This document shows positions 12,605-20,835 of a stretch of 35,407 nucleotides of DNA, one piece after another (position 1 is the stretch's first letter; each line of letters begins with the position of its first letter). Under the pieces are notes generated by a model, which was given only the letters and a program-made list of their open reading frames with translations, was not told the origin of the DNA and did not search any database. Origin of the DNA: Comamonadaceae bacterium (GTDB taxonomy: Bacteria; Pseudomonadota; Gammaproteobacteria; Burkholderiales; Burkholderiaceae_C); contig CANKXC010000003.1 in assembly GCA_947487355.1 (NCBI GenBank), forward strand, positions 1 to 35,407, read 5' to 3'. The position numbers and the translations under genes were made by a program.

Positions 12605-13159
12605 TTAGTTTTTGGACTGCGAAGGCTCTGAAAAATTAAAGCCTTTCTTTTCTAAATAGTCCAGACTTGCCTTGAAGAGATATGCGCCTAACAAAGCGCC
12701 ATTCAAGTCACCAATCAGCATCCAGAGCGTTGAGTTGGTTTCCATTAAATGTTCACTTCCGAACATCGACCAAATGGCATGGTGCAAAAGTGAATTGCAG
12801 ATGGCGTAGACCACGGTCGCAATGGCCAAATCTTTGAGTGAAGTGAGTTGAATGCGACGTTTGAAAAAAAATCTGAAACCCATCATGGCAATCAAGGGGC
12901 CAGCACAGGACGCAGCAATGTTCATCAGACCTAGAACCAATGGTTCATTGAACCAAAACAATAGGATGACGCCACCGATGAGGGTGGCCAAGGTGCCATA
13001 GAGAGGGCCCATGACCAAAATATTGAACATGCGCAAAAAGGCTGGTAAGTAAATTAAGGATACATGAGCTGTCAGGTTGGCAAACTCGAACAGCCAAGCG
13101 TTCAAGATATGAAGTGCTGTAAATAGCACCGCCAAGATAAGAATGAAAAGAAAATTCAT
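12605..13159 (-). CDS. Hypothetical multi-TM protein, possibly MASE1-like membrane domain only (start trimmed to ATG 13159)
   Basis: MNFLFILILAVLFTALHILNAW...LIYLPAFLRMFNILVMGPLYGTLATLIGGVILLFWFNEP; several hydrophobic helices and no soluble domain. Confidence 0.75.
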   Translation of the reverse strand: MNFLFILILAVLFTALHILNAWLFEFANLTAHVSLIYLPAFLRMFNILVMGPLYGTLATLIGGVILLFWFNEPLVLGLMNIAASCAGPLIAMMGFRFFFKRRIQLTSLKDLAIATVVYAICNSLLHHAIWSMFGSEHLMETNSTLWMLIGDLNGALLGAYLFKASLDYLEKKGFNFSEPSQSKN

Positions 13160-13195
13160 TTCGCAATGAGTTAGTTTCGACTTGCCAAAAATCGA

Positions 13196-13280
13196 TGGTG
13201 CCCGAGGCCGGAATCGAACCGGCACGCCTTGCGGCGGGGGATTTTGAGTCCCCTGCGTCTACCAATTTCACCACCCGGGC
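13196..13280 (-). tRNA. tRNA-Leu, anticodon CAA
   Basis: Reverse complement GCCCGGGTGGTGAAATTGGTAGACGCAGGGGACTCAAAATCCCCCGCCGCAAGGCGTGCCGGTTCGATTCCGGCCTCGGGCACCA; 7-bp acceptor stem (one G-U), long variable arm, GTTCGATTCC T-loop, encoded CCA. Confidence 0.97.
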
Positions 13281-13391
13281 GGATTGCGAAGACAGCGATT
13301 ATGACATATTTTTTTAATAAAAATTGAATTCATTTCTGTCCAATAACAGCTGCCTTCACCTTGGACATTTTATTTGGTTAGGATGTCCCTT

Positions 13392-15137
13392 ATGACCTCC
13401 TTGGAATTAACCCTTTTGTACTTGCTGGCCGCTGTGCTTGGCGTGGTGGGGTGCCGGTTCCTCAAACTGCCCCCCATGTTGGGGTATCTGGTGGTTGGCG
13501 TGGTCATTGGGCCCAATGCCTTGGCCTTTGCACAAAACTCAGAAGGCATTCGCCATTTGGCTGAGTTCGGTGTTGTGTTCCTGATGTTTGTCATTGGCCT
13601 TGAGTTCAATTTGCACAAATTGAAAGCCATGCGGCATTTTGTTTTTGGACTGGGATTTTTCCAAGTAGTGCTCACCATTTTCATCGTCACCACTGTTTCT
13701 GTTTTCCTCAGTGTGATGGCACCTACGTTGTGGGGCATGCGTTGGCAAACAGCTTTGACATTGGCGGGGGCCATGGCCATGAGCAGTACGGCCATTGTGA
13801 TCAAGCTCATGTCAGATCGGCTAGAACTTGACTCTGAACATGGCAAGCGCGTGTTGGGTGTGTTGCTGTTTCAGGATTTGGCTGTGGTTCCCTTGTTGGT
13901 GCTAATTCCAGCGCTGAATGCGCCGCCAGAACAGTTGATGACGGCCTTATTTTTTGCTGCTGCAAAAGCGCTTGTGCTGATCACGCTGTTGCTCACAGGC
14001 GGCCAGCGCTTCATGCGCTGGTGGTTGTTATTGGTGGCACGGCGTCAAACGGAAGAGCTGTTTGCATTGAATGTTTTGTTGATCACGTTGGGGCTTGCTT
14101 GGCTCACAGAATTGGCAGGCCTGAGCCTTGCGCTGGGCGCATTTGTGGCGGGCATGTTAATTTCCGAAACAGAATTCAAGCACCGTGTTGAGGCAGACAT
14201 CAAGCCTTTCCACGATATTTTGCTTGGCTTGTTTTTCATCACGATTGGCATGATGCTAGATTGGCGCATCATCTGGGATCGTTGGGGATTCGTTTTGTTC
14301 TTGGTCACTGTGCCGGTGGCCTTCAAGTTTGTCTTGATTGCGGCACTGACTCGAATGGGCGGTGCTACTGAAGGCATTTCTTTAAGGACCGGGCTTTACC
14401 TAGCTCAGGCTGGTGAGTTTGGATTTGTTTTGTTGACCCTGGGCAATCAAAACAACTTAATTCCCCCTGATTGGTTAAACCCTGTGTTGGCAAGCATGGT
14501 GCTTTCTATGATGGTCACCCCTTTCATCATCATGCGGGCCAATCAGTGGGTGATGAAATGGTCGGCTACAGATTGGCTGCAACAGTCGCTTGAGATGACG
14601 CAGTTGGCCCAAAAGAGCATCAACACAAAGAAGCACATCATCATTTGTGGCTATGGTCGATGTGGCCAAAATTTGGCCAAGCTTTTAAGGACCCAAGACA
14701 TCCCTTACCTTGCACTCGATTTAGACCCCGACCGCGTCAACCGCGCATTAGCGCACGGCGACCAAGTGGCATATGGTGATGCCGCAAGATTGCAATCATT
14801 GATGGCCGTTGGCTTGGAGCGTGCCAGTGCTGTTGTCATCACCTACTTGGACAATGCCTCCGCCTTCAAGGTATTGGCATTGGCGAAAGAACATGCACCG
14901 CACGTGCCCGTGGTTGTCAGAACACAAGATGACCATGACTTGGCGAAATTTCAGGCTGCGGGCGCTTCAGAGGTGGTGCCAGAAACCATTGAGGGGTCGC
15001 TCATGCTGGCCACGCATGCGCTTGCGTTGGTGGGGGTGCCGATGAAACGCGTCATTCGAATGGTTCAAGCGCAACGTTTGCAACGCTATGAGCTGTTGCG
15101 TGAATTTGACCCTGGCGAAAAAGGCGAAGAAAAGTAG
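13392..15137 (+). CDS. Monovalent cation:proton antiporter-2 family protein, KefB/KefC-like with TrkA-N domain (ORF 13374 begins TTG; ATG 13392 preferred, with AGGA upstream)
   Basis: Polytopic Na+/H+ exchanger domain (LPPMLGYLVVGVVIGP, EFGVVFLMFVIGLEFN), then HIIICGYGRCGQNLAKLL TrkA-N Rossmann domain. Confidence 0.93.
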   Translation: MTSLELTLLYLLAAVLGVVGCRFLKLPPMLGYLVVGVVIGPNALAFAQNSEGIRHLAEFGVVFLMFVIGLEFNLHKLKAMRHFVFGLGFFQVVLTIFIVTTVSVFLSVMAPTLWGMRWQTALTLAGAMAMSSTAIVIKLMSDRLELDSEHGKRVLGVLLFQDLAVVPLLVLIPALNAPPEQLMTALFFAAAKALVLITLLLTGGQRFMRWWLLLVARRQTEELFALNVLLITLGLAWLTELAGLSLALGAFVAGMLISETEFKHRVEADIKPFHDILLGLFFITIGMMLDWRIIWDRWGFVLFLVTVPVAFKFVLIAALTRMGGATEGISLRTGLYLAQAGEFGFVLLTLGNQNNLIPPDWLNPVLASMVLSMMVTPFIIMRANQWVMKWSATDWLQQSLEMTQLAQKSINTKKHIIICGYGRCGQNLAKLLRTQDIPYLALDLDPDRVNRALAHGDQVAYGDAARLQSLMAVGLERASAVVITYLDNASAFKVLALAKEHAPHVPVVVRTQDDHDLAKFQAAGASEVVPETIEGSLMLATHALALVGVPMKRVIRMVQAQRLQRYELLREFDPGEKGEEK

Positions 15138-15161
15138 TTAAAAATTTCTATGGACTGCGCA

Positions 15162-15974
15162 TCAGGGATTGCAAACATCACAGTTTTTTGCGGGCGCAAC
15201 TTCTATTAGCGGATGTACTTCAGAGAAATTACAGTGCAGACAATTCCATTTTTCTGCCTTTGGAATACGCGTTGGCGTACTGCATATTTCACACGGCGCA
15301 CCATTGAGCATCTCAGTTAAGCCATAACCCGGCAATTTGCAGTGAGGACAAAAGGATTGCAACAATGCAGATAGCTTTTCTGCCGTGTTTTGAATCGTTT
15401 GCATTCTGTTCGGGTTCATGTGTGCACGCATATCGGTCTCTAGCCATACCGATGCTGAAACTTTCAGCGCAGCGTGAATTCGATCGATCAATGTATTGGC
15501 GTCTTGGACGCCTTTTGCAAAAAAACTGTCTTGAGGCGTGCCAATGATGAGGCCATGAGATGGAAAACCAACCTTCTGTGCAAAGCTCAAAGCGTGATCG
15601 ATCGAGTTTATTTTTTCGGAAGAAAAATTGGTTTCTGAAGAGCCAAAAATTGCATAAATGGCGTGTTCATGCAAGCGATCCCAAAGCGCAAGAACTTCTA
15701 AATTCCATGGCAGTAAATAAACTTGTGGATGAGGTCCAAACGATCCCTCGCTGCCTAAGCCGTATCGGCAGTTTGTGAGTTCGGTTGCCAGTTGTGCTTT
15801 TTTCAGGGCTGTTTGAACTTGCGTCAGCGGTCGATCAACCTCACCCGTGAAGGTGCCCAAAGAGTCAGTGTCAAAGTTGTCGACCACACGAATTATGTAG
15901 CCTTGCTTTAGCAAGACAGGTGCGACAACCGTTTCTTTGTGATGGCAGGTTAAAAAAGCAACTTCTTTTTGCAT
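15162..15974 (-). CDS. Protein of unknown function, likely DUF6671 family, with C-terminal zinc-ribbon-like cysteines
   Basis: Four CxxC pairs (CPHC, CEIC, CLHC, CDVC) in the C-terminal third; distinctive GLGSEGSFGPHP and ETDMRAHMNPNRM motifs. Family name is from recall. Confidence 0.75.
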   Translation of the reverse strand: MQKEVAFLTCHHKETVVAPVLLKQGYIIRVVDNFDTDSLGTFTGEVDRPLTQVQTALKKAQLATELTNCRYGLGSEGSFGPHPQVYLLPWNLEVLALWDRLHEHAIYAIFGSSETNFSSEKINSIDHALSFAQKVGFPSHGLIIGTPQDSFFAKGVQDANTLIDRIHAALKVSASVWLETDMRAHMNPNRMQTIQNTAEKLSALLQSFCPHCKLPGYGLTEMLNGAPCEICSTPTRIPKAEKWNCLHCNFSEVHPLIEVAPAKNCDVCNP

Positions 15975-15983
15975 GGACAGGTC

Positions 15984-16946
15984 TTAATTGATGACCCATC
16001 TTGCCATAAAGTCATAAAAGGGGATGCCAAAAATGATGTTCAAGGGGAATGTCAGTCCGAGTGACAGACCCAGGTACAGAGAAGGCGAGGCTTCAGGAAT
16101 GGCCAGTTTGAGTGCGGCTGGAACAGCAATGTAGGACGCACTGGCCGCCAAAACCATGAGCAGCAAACTGTCTCCCAATGACATTCCCAGGGCTTGGGCA
16201 AGCATCAAAGCAATGAAGCTGTGGGCGATGGGCCCCAGAATGGCGTAGGCAATTAAAAAGGGTGAATTGCCTTTTAAGTTGTGAAAATTTCTAGCGGCTG
16301 TCAGGCCCATGTCTAAAAGAAAGAACGCCAACATGCCCTTGAATAAATCGACAGAGAAGGGCGCCATCATGGCCTTGCCTTGATCGCCAGACAGCATGCC
16401 CACCAGCATGGCGCCCAACAAGAGTAACTGAGCGCCGTCTGTCAGCGACTCGTGCAGCGTTTGTTTCAGCGTATGAACATGTGGCACTGCGCTGATTTTT
16501 TTTCTGATGCCATTCACCCAAAAAACTGCTAACAAAATGGCGGGCGATTCCATGACGGCCATTGCCGCTGACATGTGGCCTGAATATGGAATTTTTTGAC
16601 CATCTAAGTACTGCACAGTGGCCATGAAGGTCACCGCACTCACTGATCCGTAGGTTGCTGCAATGGCAGCAGCATCGAAGGGGCCGGTAATTCGTTTGAG
16701 AATTTGATAGCCCACAGCAGGAACTAAAAATGCCAAGAAAATGGCTGCACCTAAGCCCTTGGCGACATCTTGAGTTAGGCCCGATTGAGAAAGCGCAAAG
16801 CCACCCTTCAAGCCCAAGGCCATGAGCAGATAGAGGGAGAGAAACTTGGAGATCTGTTGAGGAATTTCCAAGTTGGATTTGATTAAGCCCGCGACGATGC
16901 CAAATATGAAAAAAAGAATGGCCGGGTCGAAGAAATTGTTAAGCAC
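15984..16946 (-). CDS. Sodium-dependent bicarbonate transport family permease (SbtA-like); GTG 16946 proposed as start (ATG 17000 is the ORF-track start)
   Basis: NNFFDPAILFFIFGIVAGLIKSNLEIPQQISKFLSLYLLMALGLKGGFAL, GPFDAAAIAATYGSVSAVTFMATVQYL, GLTFPLNIIFGIPFY match the SbtA/DUF897 pattern. Confidence 0.88.
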   Translation of the reverse strand: MLNNFFDPAILFFIFGIVAGLIKSNLEIPQQISKFLSLYLLMALGLKGGFALSQSGLTQDVAKGLGAAIFLAFLVPAVGYQILKRITGPFDAAAIAATYGSVSAVTFMATVQYLDGQKIPYSGHMSAAMAVMESPAILLAVFWVNGIRKKISAVPHVHTLKQTLHESLTDGAQLLLLGAMLVGMLSGDQGKAMMAPFSVDLFKGMLAFFLLDMGLTAARNFHNLKGNSPFLIAYAILGPIAHSFIALMLAQALGMSLGDSLLLMVLAASASYIAVPAALKLAIPEASPSLYLGLSLGLTFPLNIIFGIPFYDFMARWVIN

Positions 16947-17020
16947 AGCGCGATCGTAAAGATTTTTATCAATCGGAAAAAGAAGATAATTTCGAATCAA
17001 TAGTCTGGAATAAACTGAAT

Positions 17021-17905
17021 ATGAGCAGCCAATTCAATTACAAGCACCTTTATTACTTTTGGGTCGTTGCCAAAGAAGGCGGCATATCCAGAGCTGCCGA
17101 AAAGCTGGGCATGGCAGTGCAAACGGTCAGTGCGCAAGTCAGGGAATTGGAAAAGTCATTGGGCTACGGTCTTCTGAAACCCGCAGGTCGAGGCCTGGTC
17201 TTGACCGAAGCTGGCATTGCGGCCATGAAGCAAGCGGATCAAATTTTTCAGTTGGGTGAGGCGCTACCCACCAGAGTTAAAGACGCCGCAAGCGTCCCGG
17301 CTGTTCGCTTAACGGTGGGAATCTGCGACAGCCTACCCAAAATGGTGGCGCATCGACTTTTGCTCCCCGTCATTGGCGTTAAAAATTTAAAGCTAACTTG
17401 TTATGAAGGTCAGTTGGACGATCTGTTGGGTGACTTGGCTTTGCATCGACTGGATGTGGTCTTGTCAGACCGACCCGCATCATTCAATCCCAACATTAAG
17501 TTGTACAGCCATGCGCTGGGGGTGACAGACATTGCCTGGTACGGCAATTCAAAAATGGTGAAGGCAAGTCAGCGCAATTTCCCTAAATGCTTAGAAACTA
17601 TTCCGGTCTTGTTGCCGACGGCGCACACGGCTGTCCGCGATCGATTGGACCACTGGTTTGAACAGCGCGCCATCAAGCCAAATATTGTGGGCGAATTTGA
17701 GGACAGTGCACTCTTAAAAACATTTGGCGCCAACGGCATGGGTGTGTTTCCGGCGGCCGAATGGGTGTATGCAGATTTAACAGCGCATTACGCTGTGCAC
17801 CGTTTGGGCGCTTGCGAAGGAGTGAAAGAACATTTTTTTGCCATTGGTACAGAGCGTAAAGTTCAACACCCCCTGGTTCAACAATTGCTACAGCAAAAAT
17901 TGTGA
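17021..17905 (+). CDS. LysR-family transcriptional regulator, NhaR-like
   Basis: NYKHLYYFWVVAKEGGISRAAEKLGMAVQTVSAQVRELEKSLGYGLLKPAGRGLVLTEAG; divergent from the SbtA-like gene. Confidence 0.92.
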   Translation: MSSQFNYKHLYYFWVVAKEGGISRAAEKLGMAVQTVSAQVRELEKSLGYGLLKPAGRGLVLTEAGIAAMKQADQIFQLGEALPTRVKDAASVPAVRLTVGICDSLPKMVAHRLLLPVIGVKNLKLTCYEGQLDDLLGDLALHRLDVVLSDRPASFNPNIKLYSHALGVTDIAWYGNSKMVKASQRNFPKCLETIPVLLPTAHTAVRDRLDHWFEQRAIKPNIVGEFEDSALLKTFGANGMGVFPAAEWVYADLTAHYAVHRLGACEGVKEHFFAIGTERKVQHPLVQQLLQQKL

Positions 17906-17936
17906 GCCAGAAGGGTGAATTTTTAAAGCGCTTGAA

Positions 17937-18893
17937 TCAATCGGCCTCTGGTTTTGCAGTGCGAACACTCAATAGCATGGTAATTGCCAGAATACCCACC
18001 ACAACGCCCAATGACACCATTACAGGAATTTTGTAAAAATCGATCAAGCACATTTTGGTACCAATGAACACCAAGATGACTGCCAGTCCGTAGTTCAGCA
18101 AATGGAACTTGTTGGCCACCGAAGCCAGCAAAAAGTACATGGCGCGCAAGCCCAGGATTGCAAAAACATTACTGGTTAAAACAATGAAGGGGTCGCTGGT
18201 AATCGCAAAGATTGCGGGAATAGAGTCAACTGCAAAAATGACATCGGTCAAAGCAATCAAACAAATGACCATGAACAAAGGTGTCGCCACTTTTTTGCCA
18301 TTTTCAAGTGTCCAGAAATTTTCGCCATCGTAGTCTTTGCTAACTGGAATCATTTTTCGCAAAAGCTTAAGCGCAGGGTTGTCATCCAAGTCGGGTTCTT
18401 TACCAGCAGCCCACCACATCTTGATGCCGGTGAGAATTAAAAACGCACCAAACACATAAAGAATCCAATGGAATTCAGCCAGTAGCCAGCCCCCCACCAA
18501 AATCATGATGGTGCGCAAAACAATGGCACCGATGATGCCAATCATGAGCACCCTTTTTTGAAAGTGGGAGGGCACTGCAAAGTAGGTGAAGATCATCAAG
18601 AAGACGAAAATATTGTCGACGGCCAATGACTTTTCAATCAGGTAACCCGTTAAAAACTCAAGCGACTTGGTGTTGGCCAGTTCGGTGGACCCTGTGGTGT
18701 CTTTGATGGCCCACCAAAAAAGTCCATTGAACAAAAAGCTGAGGGCAATCCATACCAGGGACCAGTTCAATGCTTCTTTGACGCCAATTTCTTGAGCGCC
18801 TTGTTTGCGCAAGACAACAAAGTCAATGAACAAAGATGCCAGAACGATGACAACAAACGTGGCCCAAAGCCATAAAGGTGCGATGGTTTGCAT
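17937..18893 (-). CDS. TerC family integral membrane protein (Alx/TerC)
   Basis: LWATFVVIVLASLFIDFVVLRK, LTGYLIEKSLAVDNIFVFLMIFTYFAVP, IALTDVIFAVDSIPAIFAIT. Confidence 0.95.
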   Translation of the reverse strand: MQTIAPLWLWATFVVIVLASLFIDFVVLRKQGAQEIGVKEALNWSLVWIALSFLFNGLFWWAIKDTTGSTELANTKSLEFLTGYLIEKSLAVDNIFVFLMIFTYFAVPSHFQKRVLMIGIIGAIVLRTIMILVGGWLLAEFHWILYVFGAFLILTGIKMWWAAGKEPDLDDNPALKLLRKMIPVSKDYDGENFWTLENGKKVATPLFMVICLIALTDVIFAVDSIPAIFAITSDPFIVLTSNVFAILGLRAMYFLLASVANKFHLLNYGLAVILVFIGTKMCLIDFYKIPVMVSLGVVVGILAITMLLSVRTAKPEAD

Positions 18894-19019
18894 ACTTACC
18901 TTAATTGTGAAAATCCCTGATGGGAAAAAAGATGTGATGCAAAGTCTAATCTTATATGGTCAGTTTAAATTTGAATTAAATTGAATATTACTTCGTAAAA
19001 ATAGGAATAATTGAAGCCC

Positions 19020-19958
19020 TTATTTGCCTAATAAAAACAGCACAGGTATGGCCAATCGATCAGCCCATACTCTTTCGTTGTGGCCTGTTCCCTCAAAGAC
19101 CCGCGTTAAGAAATTGGCTTGAGAGCCGCTTTCAGAATAGCCTTTGTCGCGAATGATTTGATTGATGAAGTTTTGATAAGGCGCATACAAGGCATCCAGT
19201 TCAGTGGTGCCGTGGTCTTGGTAGATTTTGTTTGTTTGTGGATTGGCCAATTTGTCTCTCAAATAAATGTACGCAGCCAGTGGAATGTGAGAGTTGGGTT
19301 GGTGAATGCCCATCCAATGCGTTGAAAGGCCTGCAGCACCGCCAAAAACCGCTGGATACTCATTCAGTGCGTAGATAGAAATAAGCCCTCCCATGCTCGA
19401 GCCCATGATGGCTGTGTGGGCGGGGCCTTTGTGAGTTGGGTACTTCGTGTCGATGTAGGGCTTGAGCTCATCGACCAAAAAACGCAAATAGGCGTCGGAT
19501 TGGGGTTTGTCCCTTAAGCCCTTTTGAATCAGCGTCTGTCTTGGCGCCTCTGGCATGTGAGGCAAAAACTTTTCTGGGAAATATTCACTGTGCCTAAACT
19601 GGCCGTTGTTCCATACGCCAACAATGATGGTGGGTGCCAATTGGCCCGACTTCATCAAGTGTGTGATGGTTTGGTCGGCGTTCCAAGCCTGCTTGTTCCA
19701 AGTGGTTTTGGCGTCAAAGAGCATTTGACCGTCATGCATGTAGAGCACATTGAAGCGTTGGCCTGACAATTTAATTTTTTCAAATTCGTCAGGCAGCCAA
19801 ACATCGATATGACGTGCTTGGACATTTTTTGAAGGGAAATTTTCAAGCCGTTCAATTTTGCCGGACTGAGGCACAGGCAAAGGGGGCGTGCTTTGGGCAA
19901 AGACCTGCAAAGTTAAAAAAAACTGGCATAACAGCAGACTGAAAAAGTGTCTAGTCAT
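19020..19958 (-). CDS. Secreted alpha/beta-hydrolase esterase (putative esterase / enterochelin-esterase fold); start trimmed to ATG 19958
   Basis: Signal peptide MTRHFFSLLLCQFFLTLQVFAQS; VWLPDEFE...VLYMHDGQMLFDAKTTW; nucleophile motif GSSMGG; C-terminal GTGHNERVWADRL. Confidence 0.88.
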   Translation of the reverse strand: MTRHFFSLLLCQFFLTLQVFAQSTPPLPVPQSGKIERLENFPSKNVQARHIDVWLPDEFEKIKLSGQRFNVLYMHDGQMLFDAKTTWNKQAWNADQTITHLMKSGQLAPTIIVGVWNNGQFRHSEYFPEKFLPHMPEAPRQTLIQKGLRDKPQSDAYLRFLVDELKPYIDTKYPTHKGPAHTAIMGSSMGGLISIYALNEYPAVFGGAAGLSTHWMGIHQPNSHIPLAAYIYLRDKLANPQTNKIYQDHGTTELDALYAPYQNFINQIIRDKGYSESGSQANFLTRVFEGTGHNERVWADRLAIPVLFLLGK

Positions 19959-19972
19959 TTTCTGAGACCGAT

Positions 19973-20014
19973 TCAAGGGTTTAAAAATAATCATCAAGGG
20001 TATAAAAATACTCA
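19973..20014. repeat. Two tandem 21-bp direct repeats upstream of the esterase gene
   Basis: 19973-19993 TCAAGGGTTTAAAAATAATCA and 19994-20014 TCAAGGGTATAAAAATACTCA, 19/21 identical. Confidence 0.9.
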
Positions 20015-20022
20015 GCAAAATG

Positions 20023-20051
20023 TTGCATGAATGCTATATAGCATTTATACT
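20023..20051 (+). promoter_or_regulatory. Predicted sigma70 promoter with a palindromic operator in the spacer, driving XRE-TM-sppA
   Basis: -35-like TTGCAT (20023-20028), 17-bp spacer, -10-like TATACT (20046-20051); spacer holds perfect palindrome AATGCTATATAGCATT (20030-20045). Confidence 0.7.
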
Positions 20052-20057
20052 ACATGC

Positions 20058-20291
20058 ATGAGCCGCAACGAAGAAATACCAGTTTACAACCGCATTGCCC
20101 AGCAACGCGAGTTGTTGGGCATGTCTCGCCAGCAGCTGGCCGAGCTGGTGAGTGTGCATTATCAAACCATTGGTTATCTTGAGCGAGGCGAATACAGCCC
20201 CAGTTTGGTCTTGGCACTCAAAATTGCTGAAGTTTTGGGTCAAGACGTTCAAAGTTTGTTTTCAATCAAACCATTTCCGAAAGGCAAATGA
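20058..20291 (+). CDS. XRE-family HTH transcriptional regulator (ORF 20031 trimmed to ATG 20058)
   Basis: MSRNEEIPVYNRIAQQRELLGMSRQQLAELVSVHYQTIGYLERGEYSPSLVLALKIAEVLGQDVQSLFSI, a compact HTH_3. Confidence 0.93.
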   Translation: MSRNEEIPVYNRIAQQRELLGMSRQQLAELVSVHYQTIGYLERGEYSPSLVLALKIAEVLGQDVQSLFSIKPFPKGK

Positions 20292-20292
20292 C

Positions 20293-20823
20293 ATGAGCCA
20301 AAAGCCAGAGAAAAAGTTCTATTGGTCTACGGGTGTGACTCGAGACGAGGTTGTGAAAAGTTTGAATGACAGCCGTCATTCTGCATTGCATTCCCAAAGT
20401 AATCGGAGATGGCTGGTGTCTTTGACAGCGATTGCCTTGACCGTCATGGCCTTCACAACTTACATACCGCACCCTAAAGTTCGTTCCTACTTGGATATTC
20501 TCTTAATGGCCATTGTGTTGGTGGCTTATTTTCAATTGCGCAAATCTGTTCGCAATGTGGCAGATGCGCCCGACGAGTTGCTGGACGAAAGACAAATTTC
20601 GGTGCGTAATGCAGGTTACTTACACGCCTACCGTTACTTGGCCGCTATCGGTCTCCTGTATTTCTTAGTCTATTATTTCGTGAACCAAACTGAATTTTTC
20701 AAGTCAACCCTTGGATTGGAAAGTTCAAATTTGACGCAAGTGTTTTTTTCTTATTGCATGTGGGGAGCCTGCTTGCCCTCCATGGTTTTGGCTTGGTTGA
20801 TGCCTTCTGAAAATCAAAATTAA
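20293..20823 (+). CDS. Hypothetical membrane protein (about 4 TM) co-encoded with the XRE regulator
   Basis: ATG at 20293 in frame with ORF 20152; hydrophobic segments WLVSLTAIALTVMAFTTYI, YLDILLMAIVLVAYF, YLAAIGLLYFLVYYFV, CMWGACLPSMVLAWLM; starts immediately after the XRE stop. Confidence 0.85.
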   Translation: MSQKPEKKFYWSTGVTRDEVVKSLNDSRHSALHSQSNRRWLVSLTAIALTVMAFTTYIPHPKVRSYLDILLMAIVLVAYFQLRKSVRNVADAPDELLDERQISVRNAGYLHAYRYLAAIGLLYFLVYYFVNQTEFFKSTLGLESSNLTQVFFSYCMWGACLPSMVLAWLMPSENQN

Positions 20824-20835
20824 GGTGACTCAAAA

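Noticed and set aside
13160-13225. N-terminal extension MPVRFRPRAPSIFG of ORF 12605..13225
   Set aside because: It is translated tRNA-Leu sequence (the T-arm and acceptor region read through); the real start is most likely ATG 13159.
12945-13274. 109-aa minus-strand ORF (MVKLVDAGDSKSPAARRAGSIPASGT...)
   Set aside because: Starts inside the tRNA-Leu gene and overlaps the membrane protein gene out of frame; a well-known tRNA translation artefact.
18894-19019. Possible yybP-ykoY (Mn) riboswitch upstream of the TerC gene
   Set aside because: Leader is AT-rich with no recognisable yybP-ykoY conserved core; TerC/Alx association alone is insufficient.
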